Origin: a bacterium UBP1_UBA4783
GTDB lineage: Bacteria; Krumholzibacteriota; Krumholzibacteriia; Krumholzibacteriales; Krumholzibacteriaceae
Reading direction: 5' to 3'
Length of the DNA stretch: 8,105 nt
NCBI GenBank assembly: GCA_002403075.1
Contig: DHHB01000074.1
Span: 1,006 to 9,110 of the forward strand
In this document: one piece after another, positions 1 through 6,037 of the stretch
Layout: every line of letters begins with the position of its first letter
Position numbering within the stretch: position 1 is the first letter of the stretch
Program-made: the position numbers and the translations under genes
The notes under the pieces: model-generated
Told to the model about the DNA's origin: nothing
The model's database searches: none
The model's input: only the letters and a program-made list of their open reading frames with translations

Positions 1-309
1 ATGGTCGTCAAGAAGGACGGACGGCGCGAACCGTACAGCAGGGAGAAGATTCTCGCCGGGTGTCTGCGCGCGTGCGAGAAGCGCCCCGTTTCGCGCGAGG
101 CGCTCGACAAGCTCGTCTCGGATCTCGAGGCCTCGATCGGGGGGCGCGCGCGCGACGAGATCCCGACATCCGAGATCGGCAACGAAGTGATGCGATTGCT
201 GGCGGCGCTCGACCAGGTCGCCTACGTGCGGTTCGCCTCGGTCTATCGGGAATTCAAGGACGTCACGCAGTTCATGGACGAGCTGCGGAGTCTTCTCGAA
301 CGGAAGTGA
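1..309 (+). CDS. nrdR: Transcriptional repressor NrdR, C-terminal part (5' end outside window)
   Basis: NrdR is a cytoplasmic, ATP/dATP-sensing repressor of ribonucleotide reductase genes. It has an N-terminal zinc ribbon for DNA binding followed by an ATP-cone. The 102 residues seen here are the ATP-cone: the opening VVKKDGRREPY and the following SREKI and ACEKRPVS stretches are typical of the family, as is the later VAYVRFASVYREFKD segment. Full-length NrdR is about 150 residues. The missing 50 or so match the zinc ribbon, so the ATG at base 1 is best read as an internal codon at the window edge and not as the start. The stop at 307-309 lies just before the ribosome binding site of the next gene. 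No NrdR box is visible in the window, so its targets lie elsewhere. Identification is firm; only the N-terminus is unseen. Confidence 0.93.
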   Translation: MVVKKDGRREPYSREKILAGCLRACEKRPVSREALDKLVSDLEASIGGRARDEIPTSEIGNEVMRLLAALDQVAYVRFASVYREFKDVTQFMDELRSLLERK

Positions 310-316
310 AGGAGGT
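309..316 (+). promoter_or_regulatory. Strong Shine-Dalgarno for the exported-protein gene
   Basis: AAGGAGGT directly follows the nrdR stop and ends six bases before the ATG at 323. It is the best match to the anti-Shine-Dalgarno sequence in the window. It favours 323 as the start over the in-frame ATG at 335. Confidence 0.75.
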
Positions 317-322
317 AGCGAG

Positions 323-1180
323 ATGGTGCGTTGCATGCGTCACGGTTCGGCGCGCATCCTCGTTGCGTGCGCCCTCGTTTCGATCGCGGCCGGCGCGGTC
401 GCGTTCGCGGCGTTCGGGCAGGACAAGAGGGAATGTCAGCTCTGCTTCGCTCCCCCCGACAGCGCGGTGTTTCACTACAAGATCTTCAGCCAGGACGACC
501 AGAGCTTCCGCGGCGGGAGCGCCACGCTCAACCAGACCGCGGAGATCGATCTCAAGATGAGCGGCAGGGACGAGGACGGCAACACGATCGCGGACATCAA
601 GTTCGGCAAGCTCACCTCGAGCCTCGTGAGCAACAACCAGCTCATGGAATGGGAGCCGCCCGCCAAGCTCGAGGGCAGGACGATCCGCGCGTTCGTCAGC
701 CGGAAGGGCAAGATCGTCGACGTCAAGGCGCTCGGCAACATCCCGGGGATCGGCGGCTCGCGCGAGCTCCTCGAGATCGTCGAGCCGTGGTTCGTGAGAC
801 TGCCCGATTCGAGCTTCGCCGTCGGCGACACGTGGACGCGCGAGATCCTCGAGGGCGTCAAGGAGGGGCAGGAACCGGACCGCGCCGGGCGGGCGGTGTA
901 CACCCTCAAGAAGCTCGAAAAGAAGGGCGGCATCGAGGTCGCCGTCATCGAGGCCAAGATCAACGCCAAGCTCAACCGCGAGACGCCCGTGGGCATCCTC
1001 GTCGGGACCGAGAAGACCGATCTCAAGGCTTCCGTCGCCATCGGGAGCGGCCACATCGTCGAGCTCAAGCGCGTCATGGAGGTCAAGGGCGACGTGATCG
1101 CCCGCGACGAGCTCACGAACAAGGAAACGAAGAGGGAAACGGCGATCGTCTCGACGTACGAGGCCAAGCTGCAGAAATAG
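323..1180 (+). CDS. Exported protein of unknown function (Sec signal peptide)
   Basis: The 285-residue product starts with a basic stretch (M, R, H and R in the first 11 residues) and a hydrophobic core from about residue 12 to 31. A Sec signal peptide is therefore likely, with cleavage near AFG-Q at 31-33. There is no twin arginine, so it does not look like a Tat substrate despite lying next to tatC. The mature part begins with a CQLC pair (Cys38, Cys41) followed by FAPPDS. The rest alternates polar and hydrophobic residues as in a beta-rich periplasmic protein, with no later membrane segment. A GDTW motif near 168-171 and a turn at GRDEDGN (81-87) recall poorly described secreted families such as DUF6263, but I cannot confirm membership. 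The start at 323 is chosen for its strong ribosome binding site. It sits 13 bases after nrdR and 5 bases before the likely tatC start. Function unknown. Confidence 0.85.
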   Translation: MVRCMRHGSARILVACALVSIAAGAVAFAAFGQDKRECQLCFAPPDSAVFHYKIFSQDDQSFRGGSATLNQTAEIDLKMSGRDEDGNTIADIKFGKLTSSLVSNNQLMEWEPPAKLEGRTIRAFVSRKGKIVDVKALGNIPGIGGSRELLEIVEPWFVRLPDSSFAVGDTWTREILEGVKEGQEPDRAGRAVYTLKKLEKKGGIEVAVIEAKINAKLNRETPVGILVGTEKTDLKASVAIGSGHIVELKRVMEVKGDVIARDELTNKETKRETAIVSTYEAKLQK

Positions 1181-1185
1181 GGCGC

Positions 1186-1950
1186 GTGACTGGGGAGCGG
1201 ACAACACCTGACGACGGGAAGCGGGCAGAGCCGCTTCGAGAGATGCGGTTCCTCGATCATCTCGAAGAGCTGCGCTCGGCGCTCTTCGCCTCCGCGCTCG
1301 CGTGGGTCGGCGCCTCGATCGTCTTCTGGTTCTTCTCGGGGCGGGTGCTCGATTTTTTGATCCGGGCCGTACCCGTCGAAAACCTCTACTTCATGTCCCC
1401 CGTCGAGGCCTTCATGATCCGGATGAAGCTCTCCTTCATCCTCGGATTCCTCGCCTCGTTCCCGTACATATTCCTGCGGGCGTGGCGGTTCGTGTCGCCG
1501 GGTCTCTTTTCGCGCGAGCGGCGGGTCGTGCTGCCCGTCGTCGTCTCCTCGGTCTCGCTCTTTTACGGGGGGCTCGCGTTCGCGTATTTCGTCATGATCC
1601 CCATCGTGATCTCGTTTTTCATCACGTTCGGCACCGACCGGCTCCAGCCGCTTCTCTCGATCGAGCGCTACTTCGCGTTCGTCTGGCGGCTCTGCTTCGC
1701 CTTCGGAGCCGTCTTCCAGATGCCGATCGTCATCGTCGCGCTCTCCTGGGCCGGCGTTCTCTCGGCGCGGTCGCTGCTCCGGCAGTGGCGGTTCGTGATT
1801 CTGATCATTTTCGTCGTCGCCGCCGTCTTTACGCCCCCCGATCCGGTGTCGCAGATCTTCATGGCCGTTCCTCTGTGTGCGCTCTACGTCGTGAGCACGG
1901 CCCTCGCCTTCCTCATCGAGCGGCGGCGCGAGAGGCGGAGGTCTCATTGA
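1186..1950 (+). CDS. tatC: Sec-independent protein translocase subunit TatC
   Basis: TatC is the inner-membrane receptor that binds twin-arginine signal peptides and, with TatA/TatB, moves folded proteins across the membrane. From the GTG at 1186 the product has 254 residues, normal for the family. Family marks are FLDHLEELR (22-30), the first cytoplasmic Glu region; FVSPGLFSRE (102-111), holding the Phe and Glu matching E. coli F94 and E103; and FTPPDPVSQ (215-223), with the conserved Asp219. Hydrophobic stretches near 33-51, 82-100, 114-148, 163-190, 202-215 and 223-244 fit six membrane spans. The C-terminus is a basic cytoplasmic tail. The start is uncertain: GTG 1186 lies five bases after the upstream stop and gives a usual short tail before FLDHLEELR, while ATG 1243 would also keep the whole domain. 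Neither has a strong ribosome binding site. No tatA or tatB is present in the window, so those partners must lie elsewhere. Confidence 0.93.
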   Translation: MTGERTTPDDGKRAEPLREMRFLDHLEELRSALFASALAWVGASIVFWFFSGRVLDFLIRAVPVENLYFMSPVEAFMIRMKLSFILGFLASFPYIFLRAWRFVSPGLFSRERRVVLPVVVSSVSLFYGGLAFAYFVMIPIVISFFITFGTDRLQPLLSIERYFAFVWRLCFAFGAVFQMPIVIVALSWAGVLSARSLLRQWRFVILIIFVVAAVFTPPDPVSQIFMAVPLCALYVVSTALAFLIERRRERRRSH

Positions 1951-1975
1951 CAGAGGGTGATGTTCATGGTACATT
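1947..1975 (+). promoter_or_regulatory. Putative sigma70-type promoter overlapping the tatC stop
   Basis: A perfect TTGACA (1947-1952) is followed after exactly 17 bases by TACATT (1970-1975), which matches four of six bases of the -10 consensus including the first two and the last. In such GC-rich DNA this pairing at ideal spacing is unlikely by chance. It would start transcription near 1982, about 50 bases upstream of the polyprenyl synthase ATG. It fits the only sizeable gap in the window. The -35 box shares bases with the tatC stop codon. This is inferred from sequence only. Confidence 0.5.
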
Positions 1976-2033
1976 CCCCCTTTACGTATCCGCGAGGCCC
2001 CCTGACCAGAAAGAGCGCCCGAGCAGGATCTCG

Positions 2034-3038
2034 ATGAACCGGTCCGACGTCAAGAAGCTGCCGCCGATCCAGTCGCTCGTCCGCGAGGAGCTCGAGCTTC
2101 TCGAGGGACGGCTTCAGGAGATCCTCAGCTCGGACGTTCCGCTCCTCGACCACATCTGCCGCTATCTGAACGAAAAGCCGGGGAAGCGGATCCGTCCGAC
2201 CGTGCTCTTTCTCGCGGCGCGCAGCGCCGGCACGCCGGACGGGAAGCTCGTCACGGCGGGTCTCGCCGTCGAGCTCGTCCACACGGCGACCCTCATACAC
2301 GACGACATCATCGACGACCACCGCGTGCGGCGGGGGCGGCCGACCGTCTACGCCCGCTGGGGTGCGGACGCGGCGACGCTCACCGGGGATTATCTCTACT
2401 CGATGGCCTTTGCGCGGCTCGCCGAAGCCGGCATGTACGACGTCATGAACATCCTCGCGCGGGTCACGCACGACATGTCGGTGGGGGAGCTCCTGCAGCT
2501 CGAACTCCGGCGAAACCTCGACCTCAGCGAGGATCGCTACATGGACATGATCTACCGGAAAACGGCGTCGCTCTTCTCCGCCTCATGCGAGAGCGGCGCT
2601 CTCCTCGGCGGCGAGGTGAACGGCGGCCGAAGCGCCTATTCGCGTTTCGGCAAGAACGTCGGCTTCGCCTTCCAGATCGTCGACGATCTCTTCGACTACA
2701 TTGCGAGCGACACGCTGATCGGAAAACCCACGGCCTCGGATTTCACGGACGGAAGGGTGACGCTTCCCTTCATCACCGCATTCCGGAACGCGCCGGAAGC
2801 CGCGCGGCGCCGCGTCACGGAGCTTTTCACCGAAACCTTCGACCGGGAGCGCCACTGGGACGAGGTCGTGCGGTTCGTCGAGAGCTACGGCGGCGTCGAT
2901 TACTCGCTGCAGCGGGCGAAGCATTTCATCGAGCGGGCGAAAGGGCATCTGCGCGACATCACCTCCTCGCCCGAGCGCGACGCCCTGTTCACGGCCTCCG
3001 ACTACGTCGTGGAGCGGGCGTACGCGTTCTACAGGTGA
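2034..3038 (+). CDS. trans-Polyprenyl diphosphate synthase, probably long-chain
   Basis: This 334-residue cytoplasmic enzyme adds isopentenyl diphosphate units to an allylic primer to make the prenyl chain of a quinone (IspB/HepT type). The family signatures are all present: GKRIRP (50-55), the first Asp-rich motif DDIID (90-94), RRGRPT (99-104), GDYLY (118-122), the second Asp-rich motif DDLFD (217-221) and GKPTASD (230-236). The residue five before the first motif is Ala85. In characterised enzymes short-chain synthases carry an aromatic residue there, while long-chain ones have a small residue, so a long-chain product such as a menaquinone or ubiquinone tail is inferred. The exact length cannot be read. 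The ATG at 2034 has an AGGA five bases upstream. An in-frame TTG at 1947, overlapping the tatC stop, would add 29 residues of unconserved type and is less likely. The stop is followed by the next ATG after one base. Confidence 0.93.
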   Translation: MNRSDVKKLPPIQSLVREELELLEGRLQEILSSDVPLLDHICRYLNEKPGKRIRPTVLFLAARSAGTPDGKLVTAGLAVELVHTATLIHDDIIDDHRVRRGRPTVYARWGADAATLTGDYLYSMAFARLAEAGMYDVMNILARVTHDMSVGELLQLELRRNLDLSEDRYMDMIYRKTASLFSASCESGALLGGEVNGGRSAYSRFGKNVGFAFQIVDDLFDYIASDTLIGKPTASDFTDGRVTLPFITAFRNAPEAARRRVTELFTETFDRERHWDEVVRFVESYGGVDYSLQRAKHFIERAKGHLRDITSSPERDALFTASDYVVERAYAFYR

Positions 3039-3039
3039 C

Positions 3040-4035
3040 ATGAGCGGCGATCACGAAGCTCTCCATTACACACGGATCGACGGCGGACGGGTTCGTTGCG
3101 AGCTCTGCCCGCATCGCTGCGCGATCGCGGACGGCGCGGCGGGGCTCTGCGGGGTGCGCACGAACCGCGGCGGGACCCTATGGGCCGATTCCTACGGGCG
3201 CACCGTGACCGCTGCGGTCGATCCGATCGAGAAAAAGCCGCTCTACCATTTCAGGCCGGGCGGCCGGATACTCTCCGTCGGGCCGAACGGCTGCACGCTG
3301 AGCTGCGAAAACTGCCAGAATTGGCATATCTCGAAGGAGAAGGCGCCGACGCGGTACATCCCGCCCGAGGAACTCGTCGAGCTCGCGGAGCGAGAGGGCT
3401 CGATCGGGGTCGCGTTCACATACACCGAACCCCTCCTGTGGTTCGAATACCTGAAGGACGTCTCGCCGCTTCTGCGGGCGAAGGGGCTCGCGTCCGTGCT
3501 CGTGACGAACGGATTTCTGAACGAAGCGCCGGCGCGGGAGATCGCTCCGCTCATCGACGCGATGAACGTGGATCTGAAAAGCATGAGCGACGATTTCTAC
3601 AAGATGGTCTGCGGGGGACGCGTCGAGCCGGTGAAGCGCTTCATCGAGATCGCCTCGAGGGTATCGCACGTCGAGGTGACGAACCTCGTCGTCACGGGGC
3701 TCAACGACAAGGACTCCGATTTCGAGGCGCTCGCGGAGTGGCTCGCCGGCGTCTCGGCCGACATTCCGCTCCATTTCTCGCGCTTTTTCCCGCAGTACCG
3801 GATGGGCGAGCGGGAAGCGACGCCGCCCGAACGACTGCGGCGGGCGTTCGACATCGCCTCGAAACGGTTGCGCTACGTGTACGTGGGGAATATCTTCATC
3901 GATGGCACCGAGGACACGCATTGCCCGAAATGCGGCGCCGCGATCGTGCGGCGCAGCGGGTTCGAGTCGCGGCTTCTCGGGAGCGGGGGACGCTGTCCGA
4001 GCTGCGGCACGCAGGCAAAGGGGGTCTGGAGCTGA
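3040..4035 (+). CDS. amrS: AmmeMemoRadiSam-type radical SAM enzyme (AmrS-like) with C-terminal zinc ribbon
   Basis: This 331-residue protein resembles the radical SAM member of the AmmeMemoRadiSam group, related to pyruvate formate-lyase activating enzymes. The N-terminus has a four-Cys patch (Cys20, 23, 27, 37) within CELCPHRC and GLCGVR. The radical SAM cluster ligand motif is CTLSCENC (Cys85, 89, 92), giving CX3CX2C for the 4Fe-4S cluster that cleaves S-adenosylmethionine. PIEKKPLYHF (62-71), AFTYTEP (125-131), VTNGF (155-159) and NVDLKS (176-181) are typical barrel segments. The C-terminus adds CPKC (295-298) and CPSC (319-322), probably a zinc ribbon. Its substrate is not established, and no AMMECR1 or Memo partner is in the window. 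The start lies one base after the prenyl synthase stop, with AGGTGA (3033-3038) as ribosome binding site. The stop overlaps the likely rsfS start. Other glycyl-radical activases are less likely given the four-Cys N-terminus. Confidence 0.87.
   Translation: MSGDHEALHYTRIDGGRVRCELCPHRCAIADGAAGLCGVRTNRGGTLWADSYGRTVTAAVDPIEKKPLYHFRPGGRILSVGPNGCTLSCENCQNWHISKEKAPTRYIPPEELVELAEREGSIGVAFTYTEPLLWFEYLKDVSPLLRAKGLASVLVTNGFLNEAPAREIAPLIDAMNVDLKSMSDDFYKMVCGGRVEPVKRFIEIASRVSHVEVTNLVVTGLNDKDSDFEALAEWLAGVSADIPLHFSRFFPQYRMGEREATPPERLRRAFDIASKRLRYVYVGNIFIDGTEDTHCPKCGAAIVRRSGFESRLLGSGGRCPSCGTQAKGVWS
4018..4024 (+). promoter_or_regulatory. Likely ribosome binding site for rsfS
   Basis: AAGGGGG lies seven bases before the CTG at 4032, inside the end of the radical SAM gene. 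The same AAGGGGG string stands five bases before the ATG of the GNAT-nitrilase gene (6968-6974). This supports its use as a ribosome binding site here and hence the CTG start. Confidence 0.4.
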
Positions 4036-4394
4036 GTACGAAGATCGCACCGAAAACGCTCGCGAAGAAGATCGTCAGGATCGCCTACGCCAAGAAGGCG
4101 GAGGAGATCGTCCTCCTCGATCTCAAAAGAATCACCTCGATGGCGGATTACTTCGTCATCTGCTCGGCGGGGAGCGACGTGCACGCGAAGGTCATCGCCG
4201 ACGCCGTGCTCGACGGCCTCCACGACGGAAAATACGTCTCGCACGTCGAGGGGCTCGAGGCCGCCCGCTGGATCCTCATCGACTGCTTCGGTGTCGTCGT
4301 CCATATCTTCCGTCCCGAGGCGCGGGATTTCTACTCGCTCGAGAAGCTCTGGGGAGACGCGCCGCGAGAGGAGTTTCCCGATGGAATCGAGTGA
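4032..4394 (+). CDS. rsfS: Ribosome silencing factor RsfS (iojap/YbeB family)
   Basis: RsfS binds ribosomal protein uL14 on the large subunit and blocks joining of the two subunits, slowing translation in starvation or stationary phase. The product is 120 residues if begun at CTG 4032, a normal length. It shows the family order: an N-terminal helix, EEIVLLDL (24-31), ADYFVICSAGS (38-48), VEGLEAARWILIDC (72-85), VVVHIF (88-93) and the C-terminal FYSLEKLWGDAP (100-111). The start is unusual. No in-frame ATG, GTG or TTG occurs between 4032 and ATG 4140, which lies inside the conserved domain. The nearest upstream in-frame ATG (3930) would add 34 residues read from the zinc-ribbon part of the previous gene. 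CTG 4032 overlaps that gene's stop as CTGA, which suggests translational coupling. The end overlaps argS by 14 bases. Family assignment is firm; the start is inferred. Confidence 0.9.
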   Translation: MSTKIAPKTLAKKIVRIAYAKKAEEIVLLDLKRITSMADYFVICSAGSDVHAKVIADAVLDGLHDGKYVSHVEGLEAARWILIDCFGVVVHIFRPEARDFYSLEKLWGDAPREEFPDGIE

Positions 4395-6036
4395 GCTCGT
4401 CCGCGATGCCCTCGCCGCCGCGGCCGCCGCGGCGGGCGTTCCGGTGGCGCGCGACGACGTCATGATCGAGCGCCCCGACGATCCCGCTCACGGAGATCTC
4501 AGCTGCAACATCGCCCTCGTCGCGGCGAAGGCCGCGAAACGGAACCCGCGGGAGCTCGCAACCGCGATCATCGAGCGCCTCTCGCTCGATCCCGCCTTCG
4601 TCGAGCGGGTCGAGACGGCCGGCCCCGGCTTCATCAACCTCACCTTCGCCCACGCCCACCTCGTCCGCGAGGTGCGCGAGATCGTGCGGCTCGGCTCGTC
4701 GTATGGATCGAGCGGCGCGGGGGCCGGGAGAAAGCTGCAGGTCGAGTTCGTTTCGGCCAACCCGACGGGGCCGCTCGTCATCGTCTCGGCGCGCGCCGCG
4801 GCGGTGGGCGCCGCGCTCGTCAATATCTTCCGCAAGGCGGGGTACGACGCCGAGGCAGAGTACTACGTCAACGACGCGGGAAGCCAGGTGGCGAAGCTCG
4901 GCGCCTCGACGCTGGCGCGTTTCAGGCAGCGTCTCGGCGAGGAGGCCGCGTTCCCCGAGGACGGGTATCCCGGGGAGTACCTGATCGAGATCGCGGGCGA
5001 GATCGCGGAGCCGGAAGGGCGCGCCTGGCTCGCCCTGCCGCCCGCGGAGGCCGTTCCGGCGTTCGGGCGGTTCGCCCTCGAGCGTATCATCGGGCGGATC
5101 AAAACCGATCTCGAGCGGTTCGGCGTGAAGTTCGACAGATTCTTCCACGAATCGGAGCTCTACGCGGGCGGCGGGGAGATCTGGAAGACGCTCGAGGAGC
5201 TCGAGGCGGCGGGCACGGTCTACGAGGAGGAGGGGGCCCGGTGGTTCCGCTCGACGGATCTCGGCGACGAGAAGGACCGCGTGCTCGTGCGCAGCGACGG
5301 CTCGCCGACCTATTTTCTCGCGGACGCCGCCTACCATCGAAACAAGCGCGCCCGCGGCTTCGATCAGGTCGTCGATCTCTGGGGGCCCGACCATCACGGG
5401 CACATCAAGCGCCTCGTCTCGGCGACGCGAGTCCTCGGAGCTCCGGCAGGCTGGCTCGAGGTGATCATCGTCCAGTGGGTGCGCCTCGTCGAGGACGGCG
5501 CGGTCGTGAGCATGTCGAAGCGCGGAGGCGAGTTCGTCACGCTCGGCGATCTCGTCGACGACGTCGGGGTGGACGCGGCGAAGTTCTTCTTTCTCATGCG
5601 AAAAACCTCGGCGCACCTCGACTTCAACCTCACGCTCGCGCGCAAGGAATCCGACGAGAACCCCGTCTATTACGTCCAGTACGCCCACGCGCGGATATCG
5701 AGCGTGACGGCGTTCGCGCGGGGGGAGGGGGTCGCGTTTCCGGAGGACACGTCCTGCGTCGAGCGCTTGAGAGAGACCGAGGAGCGGGATCTCATGCGGC
5801 GGCTCGTCGTCTTTCCCGAGCTCGTGCGCGTCGCGGCCCGCACGCGCGATCCGCACATCCTCACGACGTACGCGCAGCAGCTCGCCGCCGCGTTTCACAA
5901 GTTCTACCACGTGTGCCGGATCGTCTCGAACGACCGTTCTCTCAGCGAGGCGCGGCTCCTGCTCGCCGAGGCGACCCGCGTCGTGCTCGCCGAGTCGCTC
6001 CGGCTCCTCGGCGTCTCGGCCCCGGAGAAGATGTAG
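4381..6036 (+). CDS. argS: Arginyl-tRNA synthetase (class I), variant HIGH motif
   Basis: This cytoplasmic enzyme charges tRNA-Arg with arginine using ATP. The 551 residues cover the N-terminal Arg-tRNA synthetase domain (about 1-90, with RPDDPAHGDLSCNIA at 31-45), the Rossmann catalytic core (about 118-400, with VEFVSANPTGPL at 121-132 and EYYVNDAG at 160-167), the KMSKS-like SMSKR (377-381, catalytic-type Lys380) and the DALR anticodon-binding domain (from about 427, starting NPVYYVQYAHARI). It ends LLGVSAPEKM, as usual. The oddity is that the HIGH site after ANPTGPL reads VIVS (133-136) where HxGH is expected, and the Asp normally found in the following AAVGD is Ala144. Everything else looks intact, so a working clade variant is more likely than a dead copy. 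The ATG at 4381 has GAGAGGAG ending eight bases upstream and overlaps rsfS by 14 bases, which suggests coupled translation. Confidence 0.95.
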   Translation: MESSELVRDALAAAAAAAGVPVARDDVMIERPDDPAHGDLSCNIALVAAKAAKRNPRELATAIIERLSLDPAFVERVETAGPGFINLTFAHAHLVREVREIVRLGSSYGSSGAGAGRKLQVEFVSANPTGPLVIVSARAAAVGAALVNIFRKAGYDAEAEYYVNDAGSQVAKLGASTLARFRQRLGEEAAFPEDGYPGEYLIEIAGEIAEPEGRAWLALPPAEAVPAFGRFALERIIGRIKTDLERFGVKFDRFFHESELYAGGGEIWKTLEELEAAGTVYEEEGARWFRSTDLGDEKDRVLVRSDGSPTYFLADAAYHRNKRARGFDQVVDLWGPDHHGHIKRLVSATRVLGAPAGWLEVIIVQWVRLVEDGAVVSMSKRGGEFVTLGDLVDDVGVDAAKFFFLMRKTSAHLDFNLTLARKESDENPVYYVQYAHARISSVTAFARGEGVAFPEDTSCVERLRETEERDLMRRLVVFPELVRVAARTRDPHILTTYAQQLAAAFHKFYHVCRIVSNDRSLSEARLLLAEATRVVLAESLRLLGVSAPEKM

Positions 6037-6037
6037 G

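Noticed and set aside
1..309. A stand-alone short ATP-cone protein starting at base 1
   Set aside because: The residues match NrdR from about position 50 on, so the gene is simply cut by the window edge.
359..373. Lipobox-like LVAC (residues 13-16) in the exported protein
   Set aside because: It comes before the hydrophobic core, which runs on to about residue 31, so it cannot be a lipoprotein signal cleavage site.
272..1974. Long minus-strand frames (272-1207 and 475-1974) opposite the exported protein and tatC
   Set aside because: Same GC-driven shadow effect; low-complexity charged or Ser/Arg-rich translations, and the + strand genes have signal peptide and membrane features.
4410..4440. 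GC-only palindromic run coding for an Ala stretch near the argS start
   Set aside because: It encodes residues 11-18 (Ala run) of the N-terminal helix and is explained by Ala codons in GC-rich DNA.
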